Positions 1 to 13,710 of a stretch of 64,000 nucleotides of DNA are shown here, in pieces. The notes under the pieces were generated by a model. It had not been told where the DNA came from and ran no database searches. It worked only from the letters and a program-made list of their open reading frames with translations. Within the stretch, counting starts at the first letter, position 1. Each line of letters opens with the position of its first letter. The translations under genes and the position numbers were made by a program. Source of the stretch: Hirudinaria manillensis (taxonomy: Eukaryota > Annelida > Clitellata > Hirudinida > Hirudinidae); NCBI GenBank assembly GCA_034509925.1, contig CM067529.1, positions 4,721,001 to 4,785,000 on the forward strand. Reading direction: 5' to 3'.

Positions 1-2620
1 TTTGACATTGTCATCGTGTGTCCATCGCGCCTCAGCCTTTTTCTTGTTGGCAAAAAGTACGTCCAGTCATACGGAGTTATTTGTTTCATTTGCTTTCCCT
101 GACAATCGAATGTCATTGCTGTTCAAAGACTTTTGAGAGAATAAAATTGCTTCTAAAATAACTTAAATATCAGTGTGAGCAAAAAAAAACCTGAGGAAAT
201 GGCTGAATCATCAATCACAATCCTTACACGTTCGTAAGGCTCACCTCAGCCACGCGGGATTTCTTCGTCAACAGAGATTTCTCGCGAGATTCCCAGCCAG
301 CGATAACACGGGGATGGACATGGAGATATGCAAATTCCTCTCGTCCATCAAAAATTCATGTCGCATCAACTTCGCTCAAAGGAGAGGAACTTTTTTTCGC
401 TTTTGGATTTCAGGAATTTCCAGTTATACATTCGAATGAATTTTTAATGAATAAAGAGGTAATTAGCCGTAAAGTTGGCGTAATTATTATTACGAGTATG
501 TAATCAATTTTCTAAACTTGTCGGTCGAGTGAATCTCTTGACCAATGGTCGCTCTCATCGAGCAGACGTTTCAAGGTGACCACGTGTGTCCATTCGAGCG
601 TGCAATGTTTGTTTAGCAGTGCGTGTCTCGTATTACAGAAAAATATTCTCCTTGAAATTATTAATGAGTCAGTCTGTCACTTTTTGTGAGATAATTAATG
701 ATCGGAAGCTGCAATCCCGAAAGAACCGCTTACGTCACTCGAACGTTTGATGGAGAGCTTCAGCCTCTGATGGAAGTCAATGCCTCGAGCAAAGTAATCC
801 TGTTCTCGGAAATTTGAGAAATCTTCAGTTCTGAGGAAATTTTCCTCAAGAGAATGAATGTGTAATTTGTCCATTGTACCTCTCGACTTCTTGAACGAGA
901 AGGGATCCCTTGTTTGGCTTTTGGTGACATTTGGCCTGAGATTGCATGTCCGCAAAAGTCAACCCGGCGTCCTGAATGATTTGTTAAACAAGCAAACATG
1001 CATTCAACTCTCCTTAAACAAGCCTTCCCTACGAGTCTATTTGTTCTTTTCCTCACTTTTGACTTTGAAAGTTAAACGATATTTATACAGGAGGCAACCC
1101 TTGTCTTCTATTTTTAACCACAATACTTGAAGTTTTACTTGCTTTGTTTTTTTTTTAATGCAAGATGGTAGATTTGTTAATAAACAAGAACGGGTTGTTA
1201 ATAAATAAACGAATAAATAAATAAAAGCTACGAAATGCTTAGAAACAGAACGCAGATATTTCTGCACGTTTCTTTGGGTCGCCAGAAAGTTATTGAATCG
1301 GAGGGGAGACCAGATGTCTGAATGGTTGAAAGCGTGTTTGCACTCAGGTTGCCAATCGACCGCTGAAGGTTCTCCAAGTGAATAATTCTCTCATGCATAT
1401 GCAAGCTTCCATTTTATCAACTATCGGATGTTTGTGTTTCAATCTAGAACAACAAATCTAAAAGTAGATTAAAGCTTTATTCTTTAAGTTGTTTCATATT
1501 CTCTTCGATAATTCAAAAATTAATTAAGGGAACAGAGTTTTCGAAAACGAGAATGACAGTCCCAGGTGATTGAAAGCATTTTTAGAAAAAGTTCCGAACG
1601 AAAGAAACGCTCAGAGGTCGTGAAGGATTTGTGGAGGTCCGAAGAAACAATTATACGCTGCTTCTGGAGGTTGGAGAGGTGAAACGGAGGCATGGAATGA
1701 ATGCCAATCGAGGAAGGCGTTCCTAATTAGGGGCACGAGTGGACACCTCTGATTATGTAGCGAGCAATTAATTAGATCCGATGTTCCATTCTGTGTCCAC
1801 TGCCGTGCATGGCTTGCGTGCGTGCTTTTGTCGCGAGCGTTAAAGGTGTTATTTTTCAATTGATTTCTTAAAAGTCGTCATCGTCGTCAATATTTCCTGA
1901 ACGAGGAATTTAGCAAGGTTTGCAAATCTCCTCTTGTTGGTCTTAAAAAGTACCGTCGATAACAAAGCGAGGGAGGCTCGGCGAAGGACTGCAAACTTCT
2001 CTTTGTATGTTGGCCACGGATTCATGAGGCTGCATTAATCATCTTGCCATATTAGATTACTCCGAGGATAGATCCACATTACAGGATAGTTGCAAAATCT
2101 TTTCAGATCTTCGTTGTCCGAGTCTAAAAGCTGAAACAAATCAGGAGCACTTCGCGAATCGACCATGTCGGAGAATGGGATGCGTTGTTATTTTGAAATT
2201 CAGAGGTATGTGCTGACCGTGTTTGAGTCAATATTCGTATGGACAAGATCTTGTTGGCCCACGGCGTGAAACGTGTATTTGAATAATCGAAAGAAATATA
2301 CTTCTTTTGTGCTAATATACAATTTATATTCGAAATTGAGAATTTTAATAATTCAGCAAAAGATAATATTTAATTTCTTTCATGCTTCGACGTAAAACAA
2401 GCCGTGTTGGTGGAAAATAAATTTCATATACTCGAACAGCGACCCCGCAATTGCAGTCGTTCAGAACAAAATCAAACGTACAACTGTCCTCACGGTGGTG
2501 GTAATACGGTGCTACACGACAAACAAGAGGAACCAAAGACAATGTTAGGCGCCGAGAAAAAGATGAATGATTTGAAGAACTCACTTTAAAAACATTTCCA
2601 AGAAGGACTAGAATGGGGTT
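1..2620. other. Non-coding flank downstream of the POU gene
   Basis: I see no convincing gene here. Short open frames exist on both strands but have no recognisable domain and no splice-compatible partner. The region lies 3' of the minus-strand POU gene. An exact octamer ATGCAAAT occurs at 328-335, a POU-factor binding sequence, but one such match in an AT-rich 2.6 kb stretch can be chance. Confidence 0.5.
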
Positions 2621-4674
2621 TCAACGATTGAGAAAAACACTGCCGCAAACCTTGTAGAAAGATTCTCTGTTGGACATGTCCACAAAAGGCATCGAACCAA
2701 AGACGCTACTTTTTCTACTCAAGTATGATGTAACCTCGGGGAAATGGTTCCTATGGTAGTTAGTTTGGAGTCTGTCGCTCTGCGAGTTGTTGTTGTTGTT
2801 GTTGTTATAGTGGTCTTGAAGAAAGGTAGTGCTGTTGGATGAGTAGATGTTCACGGTCGATGGAGGTGTCGTCGTGAGAAGGAACTCGTTGTTGAGCCTG
2901 AACTGCGAGTTGAAGTGGTTTTCGTTAATCGTAGGAGAACACTGCCTGTCATCGGAAGAGTGTTCTTTGTGTTGGAGCTGACGGAAGTAGGTGCCCGACA
3001 ACGGGGAACTCTGGTCGTCGCTGTCTCGAGTTTCGTGACTGCGAGCGAAGGAATTGTGCTGCTCGTTTGCGTCTACGAGATGAGCGTGTCTTGCTTCTGA
3101 AGACTGGTGGTTCGGAATATCCCTGCTGTTCAACGTGTCGACGCTTTCATCGTCTTCGATGTCCTCCGTGTCTGTGCCTGAAATGTAAGGTTAAGCGAGA
3201 AACAAAGTTTTGCCAGAGTAAACCGCAATCGCTCACCCCCATTGCCCCCTCCCATTTGAAGAGGTGTCATCCGTTTTTCCTTTTGCCTCCTGTTACAAAA
3301 CCAGACTCGAACCACTTCCTTTTCCAGCTGGAGTTGCTCTGCCAATGCGGCAATCTCCTGAGCTGCGGGTTTTTGCTGTTTTATGAAATGAGATTCCAAA
3401 GCTCCCTTGACTGTTATTTCTATGCTCGTCCTCTTTTTTCGCTTTCGTCCCTGGGCAGCTATCTTGTCTATGCTGGTAGGACTTCCCGTGGTCGAATCTG
3501 CCTCTTCGAGCCACTTTTGAAGCAGTGGTTTCAATTTACACATGTTTTTGAAACTGAGTTGCAAGGCTTCGAAGCGGCAAATTGTAGTCTGCGAGAAGAC
3601 GTTACCGTAGAGAGTTCCTAAGGCAAGACCGACGTCAGCTTGAGTGAAGCCGAGTTTGATTCTCCTCTGTTTAAATTGACGAGCGAATTGCTCAAGATCA
3701 TCGGATGTGGGGGAATCGTCATCCGACGGCGAATCGTGTAGAGATCCCTGCATCAAAGAACCGACATCTCTCGGGGAATGGACAGGAAAAGGATGCTGTA
3801 TGTTCAGAGCTTCTGGCAACGTGTCGCCTCTGCTGGAAGAAGGACGCCAACCGTCGGAATAGGACTGGTAAGGAAAAGAGGAATAACTAGTGCAGGTGCT
3901 GGAAAAGAACGTTTCGCCTTGTGCACTGGAAGCTTGCCAGGCAGGAATCGATGCCGAACCGAATTTGAAGTGATTCAGAGCAACTGGGGTAGAGTTCTGG
4001 TAGCTAAATCTATAATCGGCATGTTGCTGAGACTGGTGAATAGTTGAATTTTGTTGAGTGAACAAAAAAGGTTTAAAGTCCTCGTTGCTGAACCAAGATG
4101 AATTCTTGGTGGATGGGTAATGATGCGAGTTGTACGGATTCAGGCCAAACCATTGACCGTAATGACTGAAGGAAGAGCTGCTGAAATTAGTTTCGAGACT
4201 TGAAGGAACTTCGCTTTGACTCAAAGGTACAAAATGGGAACTGATGCTTTCTGAGTTGCTTTTGAATGATCGAGAGCCGGACGAGCAGTTGGAAAATGAG
4301 TGCGTAAATTCTGCCTTTCTAAGCTGAGTTTGTGACTTTTCTGAGACTGCCGTTGGAGTACTGAGGTGGTTAGACTGCAAAAAATTACCTTTTATGAGGC
4401 AGGTTTGTTGGTTCTTTTCGACGGAAATGTCCCTTCCTTGATCGCTCTCGGCCTGGTCGACGTTAGGAATTTTTGGCTGACGATCCTGATTCTGAGAGTG
4501 GAAATTGTTCTGGTGAACGAGATGCAACTGCGCATCGTAGTTTGTGGTATCGATTGAAGCCGACGAATAACACTGTTGTTGTTGTTGTTGTTGTTGCTGT
4601 TGTTGCTGCTGTTGAGGTTGTTGAAGTCCTCGGGAAGTACCATCGCAGACTGATTCGTGGGAACTCATGGCCAT
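2621..4674 (-). CDS. POU class III homeodomain transcription factor
   Basis: Two exons, 4674-3237 and 3177-2621, flank a 59-nt GT-AG intron (3178-3236) and give 664 residues. The ATG at 4674 is the first in-frame one; a second is two codons on. A glutamine run follows near residue 25, then a long Ser/Gln/Asn-rich region. The POU-specific domain lies at about 318-395 ([20 protein letters not shown] onward, with the class [23 protein letters not shown] block). After a short linker comes the POU homeodomain at about 410-469, with the recognition helix [15 protein letters not shown]. Linker and homeodomain match the Brn-1/Brn-2/Brn-4, Drosophila vvl (drifter) and C. elegans ceh-6 group. The splice restores an acidic stretch ([10 protein letters not shown]) just past the homeodomain; the second exon is otherwise low-complexity with an Asn run. 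Members bind octamer-type DNA in the nucleus and act in neural, tracheal and epidermal development. Subtype within class III cannot be set from sequence alone. Confidence 0.96.
4573..4612 (-). repeat. CAA/CAG microsatellite coding for polyglutamine
   Basis: On the minus strand a run of CAA with interspersed CAG codons encodes the N-terminal glutamine tract of the POU protein. A second in-frame run, AAC/AAT at about 2788-2808, encodes an asparagine tract in exon 2. Such tracts are common in POU proteins and often vary in length. Confidence 0.9.
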
Positions 4675-7600
4675 TCTATTTGTACGAATCAACTATTCGA
4701 TCAGTCAGAACTTCAGTTGAAAAAAAAAGAGTAAACTTCTTTTAATCCAATTTATTCAGTCATTAATTTGAATATGCCTTCAATGGATCTGTCAGTTTAG
4801 ACGAAAATCAATATCCTTCCGTTGTCTTAATGAGAACTCAATGCCAAGCTCCATGTTCAACGAATTGTGCCAACAATCGAATTCGAGCAACAAATCTGAC
4901 TTGCTAATAACCTGCCCACGTATGCAAACAAACAACGGCACTCTCTGTGTATATATAGCAGACCAACCTTCCTTTTAAAGATCTCACTTGCGTTGGACAC
5001 AGTCACCTCGAAACACATGCGCGTTTTATTTTTGTGCAAGGAGGTCCGAAATAATGTCACGATTTAATAAATTATAAAACATTTGTTTGCAGTTCTCATT
5101 TCGATCTTCTCACGATACGTGATCCTAACCGTTTAGTAAATTCATCCAAGCCTTTGCGACTATAACTTTTTTTTCCATTACTTTTGAAGTCTTAGACAAG
5201 CTGTTGATTATTCAGCTGACATAATATTCGATAATATTGTGACAACGTCATGCATATTTTATGCAAAGCATCAGGTCTCATAGTTTAGTTCGAGGTGATT
5301 GGGTTCAGTTTCTCTGAAATATTCTCAATGACTTTAACTTTCCTGTCCAAATCCCCGCTCTTTACGCGCTGATTAAGCAGGACCGTCTCGTCATGGATTC
5401 AGTCCGGAGAGGTCGTTTAGACCAATGAAAGCATTCGCTATGAAATTATCTGCTACATTTAAAACTATTCAAGTATAAATAAGAAGTAGACGACGAAGTA
5501 ACATCCTCAAAAGTAACTTGAACTGTTCGGGTAAATATTTTCATCTTTGCATTAGCGCAGGAAATGCTCTCTGGTTCGCCATACGCTGCTCATTCAGTCA
5601 CCGAGTCACGTGCGAGACTCGCTCAACTCTGATTGGTCGGCAAACACCTTTGATTGACAGCTGTTTGTGATTTTTCACTGGTCTGAGCTTTCGACGATGT
5701 AACATCTTTGCACTGAAATTCTTTCGGTTTGCTTTTCTTCTCAGGTTGCACAAGTTTAATTTGTCATTCCTGTATTGAAGAATCGAGGTAGAACCTTTTT
5801 GCGTACGGAGGTCCACATCAGAGACTTTGGAATTACGATGTTGTAGCGATGCAATTCACAGGCTTCCATAAACTCGAGCTGTTACATGGACGAGCCTAAA
5901 GAAACTAATAATCCTTTACTAGGCCTGGCACCCGACGGCTAGACTCGTTCATGTTGAACAAGCCAGAAGCAAGCTCCATCGTGGAACATCAGACATTGAA
6001 ACTTCATTGCATGAAAAGACACTTGAAAAACTGTTTACAATTATTGACGAAAGACAAAAAGTACTGGCGACTTCTATGTGCAGTCTGGTGCCACAGGGTC
6101 TCAAGATCGCTATTTCTGCTTGGAAAGCAATTATAAAATTTACATTGTAAACTTTCTCGAACACGTCACGGCAGAGGAGTGGCACCCGGTTACGAACGGC
6201 CGGGCCGAGCATCGATGGATGGAATACTTCGGACACCTGGGTTGGAGTAGTCGACAAATGCTGGGGAGTTCGCATCTCTGGAAGAGGGAACTGATTTGCA
6301 AATTTTAATTCGCCACCGGACTCCCGTGCATAATTCCAAGAGCAACGTGCAGATAGGTTGCGTCGATATCCGATGACCCAGGCCAGCCCGGCGTTGATTA
6401 GTTTGACCGCTGGACGGGAAAATACAACTCGACAGGCTAATTGCCAGATGCATCTTGCTTCCTTCGGTGTCTTCCAGTTCTTGGGAACAAAAATTCGTTC
6501 GCCTTGCAAACAAAACCTGACACCGGCAGTACATTTGCAGCACATAAAAGAGCACATTGCGTTGCCGGCATTTTGCTCGCTCATTTCAGACTCAAACTTT
6601 TCATTCTGACAGCGAATCATTTTTTTCATTATTCAGAATCAGAGGTTTACAACTTTGAATAATTCTCAAATTTCCAAGAAAAGTAAGATGGCAGATGGTC
6701 GTATGCGATGAGTTACAAATCTGTCCTCCAATCCGGGCTTCCCCTCTAGCTCCGGATTCCACTTGACCTGAAAGAATTGCCATCATTTGCATACTTCCGT
6801 TTGTTTTGAACAATCTCCTCTGAATGATGGATACTCGTCATCGGCGGATGATAATAGAGATTACAGTCTAAAGATTTTACTTTGCATTCTCTATTTTAGA
6901 CAACTTACAACTAATTTAAATTTAGTTACGATGACTTGCTCTTGTACAGATTTAATTTAGTGGAGCGACATTAATATGAAGGCAGTGCATTCAAGACATA
7001 AATTTCTTAATAATAAAAGAAAGAAATAACCTTATTTTAATTATTTTTTAGCACAACTGAACGATGTTGCTCGATTTTAAGGCAGGAAAGAATGACCAGC
7101 AAATAAGACTCGGCCGATGGAAAACGTAGGAGATACATCACTTGGATCACATTGGACGGGGGTGCATTTATTACATCTGATCAAATTAGGCGTAGTCCTG
7201 ACCTCTTTATCGAGAACCGTACTTTATACGGGAGCTGAATTTACAATTGCAAGCTCGTTGAAAGAACAGGTCCATCGTCTTCTGCTTAATTAATGACAAA
7301 CTCTTCCACTTACAAACATCCAAACAGGTGATGACGTGTTAAGGGAAGTGTCATAATGGACCTGACAATGCATGCTTTCCGTGGATCAGAAGGCTTTATA
7401 TGTCTTTCTTCACCCTCTCCTTCATTTCCAATCAACATTATCTTCTTTTACTGTCAACGAAAAGGGACGTTCATAGGTTTAAGTTTTCACTGCATTCGTG
7501 CGTTCCATGCAAAACATTTGCAGGAACATGTGGCGATTGACAAATTGACCTATGGCGTTCAAAATTATTTCATATACCCTTCTAGATGGATTGCTTTTTT

Positions 7601-8270
7601 TTATTGGTTACTAATTAGCAATATAAAATTAACCAATAAACATGTCGGTGAGACATTGTAGAAAAGTATGGCTTCAGAAGTTATTGCAGCTTTTCCACGG
7701 TCATTTGTGAAAACTGACAAACTCAATTTATTTGAGAATACTGATTTTGTCTTTAACCTCTACAATCCGAACCCCATTACTCTTGTCCGATTCAAGTTTC
7801 CGCACAGTCCAGTTTTCTATCGCACACAGTCCCCAACTTTTGCTACTCACTCGGTCTTGCAAATGCCACGAATGATTATTTCAATCGAATCAAGGTTGAT
7901 TGACTCCAGATCCAACATTCAAGCCATCCTCGACTCCCTCACAGTCATATCCAAATAGAACCCCTTATCTGAACAAGAAAAGAAGCTATAAGATGTCCAA
8001 ACTCATACGGTCATCGCGCTCGGTGCCTTCTGCAAATTCGCAATAACAAATCGCCTAGTAGCACGGAATAAAATTAAAAGTGATCTTTTAAACATATCCA
8101 CGAAACGATGGAATAACTCTGAAGCCTAATGCACGCCAAGCGTCGCAGAAGAATTGAGAAATAGTTTTAGTGGAACAAGTTCCACTCAAGTTTAATTTGT
8201 TTTACTTTTATACAAAAACAAATTGCATAGAAAAATCAAGTTAATTAAAACAGAAACTGTCTGGTAAAAA
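4675..8270. other. Upstream region of the POU gene; no gene seen
   Basis: About 3.6 kb separates the POU start from the 3' end of the USF3-like gene. The longest open frame, 5949-6629 on the minus strand, has no domain, odd composition and no splice partner, so I treat it as chance. POU octamer-type sequences occur: exact ATTTGCAT at 6785-6792, and one-mismatch ATGCAAAC near 4922, ATGCAAAG near 5264 and ATGCAAAA near 7507. This is the expected place for the cis-regulatory DNA of a developmental regulator. Confidence 0.5.
6785..6792 (-). promoter_or_regulatory. Exact octamer (ATGCAAAT on minus strand), candidate POU autoregulatory site
   Basis: The plus strand reads ATTTGCAT, the complement of the canonical octamer. 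It lies about 2.1 kb upstream of the POU start codon. Class III POU factors bind this sequence, and autoregulation is documented for Drosophila vvl/drifter. A role here is inference only. Confidence 0.3.
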
Positions 8271-11200
8271 TCAGTTGCCCAAGAGATTGTTTATACTCAT
8301 TGAATTTTTACTCGGCGAATTCGTCTGCTTTACGTTGTGATGATTGAAAATGTTGTGAACTTGAGGAAGATAGTAATTATTTTCCAGCAAACCCGAGCTC
8401 GGAGTTGAAACCAATACTTCTGCTGCCGAGTTATCGCGATAATAATGTGGAGAAGTTGTGAATGAATCCGACTGGGTTACCTTCAACGTCGGAAAATTAT
8501 TTGCGTCAACTGCTAGCGTGAGAGGATTAGAGAAATCTGTAAATATGTTGCCTATGCCAAAGTGGTGTATAGAAGGAAGAGCAGACGAGAACCTGGTGGA
8601 AGCCAGGGTCAGAGGTGGAGTGGCGGTTGGAGGGAACCCAGATGAACACTGGCTTTGATAAAGATTCAATCTGACGTCATTTGTTTGATGAGAAGGTAAG
8701 GGAGGAACGAAAAGTGAATTTATATTTATCTCAGAAACCGGCTCGGAGTTATTAAATGGAGGAATAAATTGATCCTCGTTACACAGATACGTCGGTTTGT
8801 CAAAGGCTCCGACCAACAGGTCCGACGAATAGTAGGAATTATGATGAGAATAATTACCATAGTAAGTAGGCCTCTGGCTTTTAGAAAATAACTCCTGGGG
8901 TGTTTTGATCATCTTTTTTGAAGGCTTGCAAGAATTAGTCGCTGTCCTTTTCTGAGATTTACTGGTAATTAGATTGTTCGTGACAAAAGATTTGCAGTTT
9001 CCTGTGCCAAAAGAATTACTCTTTAAGTATGAAACTGGTGAAGACTGATAAAGAAATGAGCTGTGATCTGTGTTATCCAATGAATTTGATGAGCTAAACT
9101 GTGCCATGTGATTATTGGGACAACTTTTTGAATGATTATTCTTTGACCAGCTCCCTGAAGGATCAGCAGCCTTTTGTTCTTCAGCATGCAATTGGCCGTA
9201 CGAATTACCATCGAGGTTTGAAGGAGTCAAGTGTGTGCTGGTGTTTTCTGATTCTTCACATGAGGTTTTGATAGAAGGAACAAAGGATAGAATATGGTGA
9301 CTGGCTTTAAAACTGTCTTCGTGAGTCAAAAAATTGTTGGCATTTGGGAAGCAGTCGGCCCTGAAGGTGCTCGATTCGGATCCGATCCTCGCTTGCACGG
9401 AATCGCCAACTTTATCGTGAATTGAAGAGGGATTTTTTAAGTTGTTCTTGGATGTAATATCGCTGTTGTAGGACAGAGGATAAAATGAAAAGGGTTTACT
9501 ATTCAAGGCATAATTTTCAGGATTCCAGAGCTTTGTTGTGGTTGATATTTGATTGCTGGCTGTGTAAATGACTTTTGTTACACCCTCACTGGGTAATAAA
9601 AATTCTTCACTTGGGAAGGATTTTCCTTTTTCTTTACTGATTACAGAATTCAGGAATTTATTGGTTGGATCCATACTCCTATCATTTTCATGAACCTGGG
9701 CAGAATCCAAATAAGATGAACTGGACTTGGCTTTTAATGAAAAACACTTGTCTTTATCTGCAGGCAGCTTAGAAATAGCAAGGGATGTTAAGTGATTTTT
9801 AAACAGATGAGTTTCTGAATTCTTTAGAATATCAGCCTGAGAATCTTGAAAATTAAGATTGGCTTTAGGAGTCAAAAATGAAGAACTATGGGTCCACATT
9901 TTGTCGTGGTTGTAATTAGCGTACGGATTGAAAACCGATCCGTTGGGTGTCTCAAATTGGGACGCTGCGTAAGGACCATTCTGAACCAGTTTCAGATCAC
10001 TATTAAAGCCTTTGCTTCCTTTACTTGGAAATCTGGACGAAGAGCACATGTTTTCACTGAAGTCACCTTTCTCCAGCGAATCAAACATGCAATTGGCATT
10101 GGACGATTTATTCAAGCAATTAGATTCGCTTTTAGAGAAACTAATTTTCTCGGGAACGTGGAAAAAAGGAGTCCTGCCGGTCATTGAATAAGACTGAGCA
10201 TAAATACCCGAAGTACTTTTTACTAATTTGTGATCAATAAAGGAATGCTGGAAGCTGCTAGAAAGGACAGAAGAAGAAAGATTACTTGAACTCTGTGGAG
10301 ACAATTGGCTGTAAATGGCATTAATGCAAGACACTTTATCAATAGAGCTGAAATTATTTTGTGTTGTAAATGCATCAGTAAATGTGCTGTTAAAAACTTC
10401 ACTGTGGAAGGAAAAGCTGAGGGCATCTTTTCTCCCGTCTTTATACTTCAGTTTTTCAAATGGCATTTGGTTTGCGAAAGGAGAATTGGATGGCTGTGGA
10501 AACATATCATCTTCAATGTCAAACTGTAAGTCCTCATTTAAATATGACACTCCCGCACCATAGAATGTTGAATCCTCTATAAATGACTGGTCGACCGCCT
10601 TGTTTATAGTATTCCTGTCATACAAATCAGGAAAAGCAGAAGTAGGGTTTACTAGGAGGCTGCTTATTTCATGATAATCACTTCTTAGATGAGAGTTGTT
10701 ATGAGAATGTAATGAAGACGAAGCATCTATTCTCTGCAAAGTTTCAGAGACGGATTGCGCTTTTGAGTCGTGCTCCGCTAAATTTCTAGGATGATTGCAG
10801 CTACCGATCTCACATTCTTTTGACGTTGAAGCTATGTTCTCGGAATCGGTCATATTCTTAGCCACGATCCATATGGGCTTGCTTGATTTGGAAGTATTTG
10901 GTACAGAAGAGTAGGAGCTTTCTGGAATAGCCAAAAAGCTTCTGCTTTCGTCAACATTGTTCTCTTTAGAAACAGCCTCGGAACTTTCTAGAACTTCTGA
11001 TGTGATACTTGATGTCTTTTCATTTTCAATGATTGAACTCTCCTTGCTAACTGTTGGAATAAAATTCTTTTGGCCTGCCTTGAGTGTTTTCCTTCTCCTA
11101 TTCATGTTTTTCCAATACCAGTTACAACAATGAAAAACCCTCAACCTCCTCCTGGCTATTTCTCGACTCTTTATTTTCCCTTGTTTCTTTGCTACTTGTG

Positions 11201-12729
11201 AAGTCGATTCTTCAACTTTTTCAGATTCTTCCTGTTTGTTTTGAACAACATTTTCGGTCATCAACACTTTGGAATTCCCATTAGATGGAGGAAGATATGA
11301 AATTCCAGCACTGAGACATGGCACTAAAGAGATCGTGTTATTAGAAAGTCCTTGATCGGGCACAAAAGCCATTGAATTGTTTGTAAAAAAATTTGAAACT
11401 TCTATTTGTTGAGTTGGAATTATATTTAAAGAGGCAAGTTGTACATTATCAGCGGTTAGAGCGAGTCTATTATTATAACAAACATAAATTGGATTCAAGT
11501 CTTTGGTGGTAAATCTTGGAGCCACATTATTCTGTGGCACATCCAAAGACATACAAACTTCTGAACCAGGACAATTTTGTAATTCAACGTTTTCACTTGA
11601 TGTGGTTGATGTGCATCTCGTAACAGTTAAACATGAGCTTTGATCAGCATTACTTGACTGTCCAGAAATATGATTCAGTCTCTGAGCAATAGTTAGGCCC
11701 TTTTTTTGTTTCTTGTTCTTCAATTGAAGATGCTTCATTGGAGGAGAAGCAGATGTTGTTGCTGAAGTTCCAGTTGCTTGGCAAGACTTGTTTGCTTTCC
11801 CTTTTGATTTCCAGCTCTGAATGAGTTCAGCTGAGTGAGTCATCATGCCTGGAATATTTATATAATTTTTAAATCTTAACATCATATGTGTGATCAGTGA
11901 TGGATTTAGAACACTTCGCTGGGAACACATTATAATATGGAATAGTTATCAATTTGGGATAGAATCTGTCCCAGATCTGAGGAGGGATACACATGTTACA
12001 TAATAAATTTCAAGATTAAATCTGACCCAAATAAATTCCCTAAATCCACCAGTGATTACAATTATGAAATAAGAAAAGATATTACAATTCTTTTCAATAA
12101 CAGTTTTCAAGTTTCCTATTTCTTTATAACTCTCCTCCAGTCTGCTCTTCAAGTTTTCAATAATCTCTCCTGGCAAAGGGCAATAAAAATCAAGTTTCAC
12201 CAAATAAAACAAACTTTTAGGTCAAGATCTTAAGAAGAATGACCAACAATGTTTACCAAGATACTAAAATTGTTTTAAAATAAGCACCCTTGGCAGCATC
12301 ACTTGTCAACAACAGTTTTTTGTTTTCCTTCTCCAAGCTTTTCATGTATTCCATAGCTTTCAGTAAGACTTCATGATGAGACTAAGTAATACAAGAACTA
12401 TAAGACCATTCAAATATTGAATATACAAAACAAAACTACCTAACCATCTTAATATTTTTAGTAACTGACGTGGGCAAAAATCTTCGCAAGTCATCTATTG
12501 CAATCTTAAGTTTATCTTTTCTTTTCTTTTCAATATTGTTATGAGCCTTTTTTTTCTCGCATTTACTGTTGAAAACCATTAAAAACTGTAACATACAGAT
12601 AAATAATGTTATTATTGTTGTGTTTATAACTATTGGGAAGCCATGTTGCTTGTCTTCTATAAAAGCACTAACACAAATCAACAAAAAGATGCACTACCTT
12701 TTTTCAAGTTGTGAAGAATCCGGCATCAT
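8271..12729 (-). CDS. USF3-like basic helix-loop-helix protein
   Basis: Five exons in consistent phase: 12729-12698, 12565-12445, 12381-12288, 12169-12086 and 11848-8271, giving about 1302 residues. The start is a double ATG at 12729/12726; the second gives a start MPDSS, resembling the MPEMT start of vertebrate USF3. The basic region (about 18-28) keeps the E-box contact pattern H...E..R. Helix 2 begins at exon 3 and is followed by a leucine-rich coiled segment through exon 4. The last exon, 92% of the protein, is Ser/Asn-rich and mostly disordered. Short blocks late in the protein recall USF3: SYYSSDLLVG against its SSYSAEALIG, and a closing MSINNLLGN against its NISHILG. Vertebrate USF3 (KIAA2018) is about 2,240 residues, so this one is shorter and lacks its polyglutamine. 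Likely a nuclear DNA-binding regulator. The bHLH is certain, the USF3 assignment probable. Confidence 0.75.
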
Positions 12730-13710
12730 TCATACATTAAAGTATCGATTGAAAATATTGTTGTTACTGTATCAGATTACTTTTTCTGACAAAACATTTT
12801 CGGGTGACACTTCGGGTACAAACTAGAACAGGTCGATTGACCGGTTGATTGGCGCAAGTCTGGCATTGTTTATCCAACAAAATTACAATGAAATCTAAAA
12901 AAAACACCAATACGTAATTAAGTTGTGGTAAAATGTGTATAGTAGAAAAATGGGCAAAAGTAAATTAGATGCATTAACAAATTTCATTTGCACAAAAGTT
13001 TTATTTTTCATGTAAAAAGTGTGCATTTCTGAACATCGGAAGGGAAAACTATAAATTCATTCGCTAAATTATTATCAACGTTGGACATTTAATAGCTTTC
13101 AAAACCCAACACGTAGAAATTTACCCAAATCGTACCATTTCTGACTCATGTCATATTCGATACACTACTTTTTACTTACAATTTTTGACAATGATAATGT
13201 TATTTACTATCCTTTCAAATCTTTCCAGCCCATCTTTAAATTAGCCCAAATCGAAGACGGCAATCAAAACGGAACACTAACGGCAAAACCCGCTCATTGT
13301 CCCCGGCTCAATGGAATGCACCCCAAATAACTTGCCGTAATAAGTTGAATTCACTGCGTCGCCTCGCAAAGGAATGAATTCCCACAAAGCTCTAAAACGT
13401 AATAGAGGTCCTATCGCAAAATAAAAGCACGTCCCATGCGTTGACTCAAATTAAGCAATACTTAAGAGTTGTCAAGTGCCCTCAGAAAGTAAAAACTATC
13501 CTCCAAATAGTTACAGATCTTTGTTGTTGACAAACTGTATTTGTCTCCAATTATCATACCAGCATCTTTGGACAAACAAACAAAACAGCTCAAAATAATG
13601 CCAAATCATATCTGTCAGCTCCTGGCCATTTTGTATTAGCCAATATAGCTAGTATATATTTTATCATCTCCAGTCAATATAGTGAAAGCAGCAATCCCAT
13701 ACATCTTTTG
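12730..13710. other. Intergenic, XRCC1 3' end to USF3-like 5' end
   Basis: Nearly 1 kb between two minus-strand genes. It should hold the 3' UTR of XRCC1 and the promoter and 5' UTR of the USF3-like gene. I see no further open frame with support. Confidence 0.5.

Noticed and set aside
3067-3621. 184-codon plus-strand open frame over the POU homeodomain
   Set aside because: It is the antisense shadow of the conserved POU coding sequence and has no features of its own.
5949-6629. 226-codon open frame on the minus strand upstream of the POU gene
   Set aside because: No domain, unusual Cys/Arg-rich make-up, overlapping open frames in other phases on both strands, and no splice partner. Best explained as chance in a locally GC-richer stretch.
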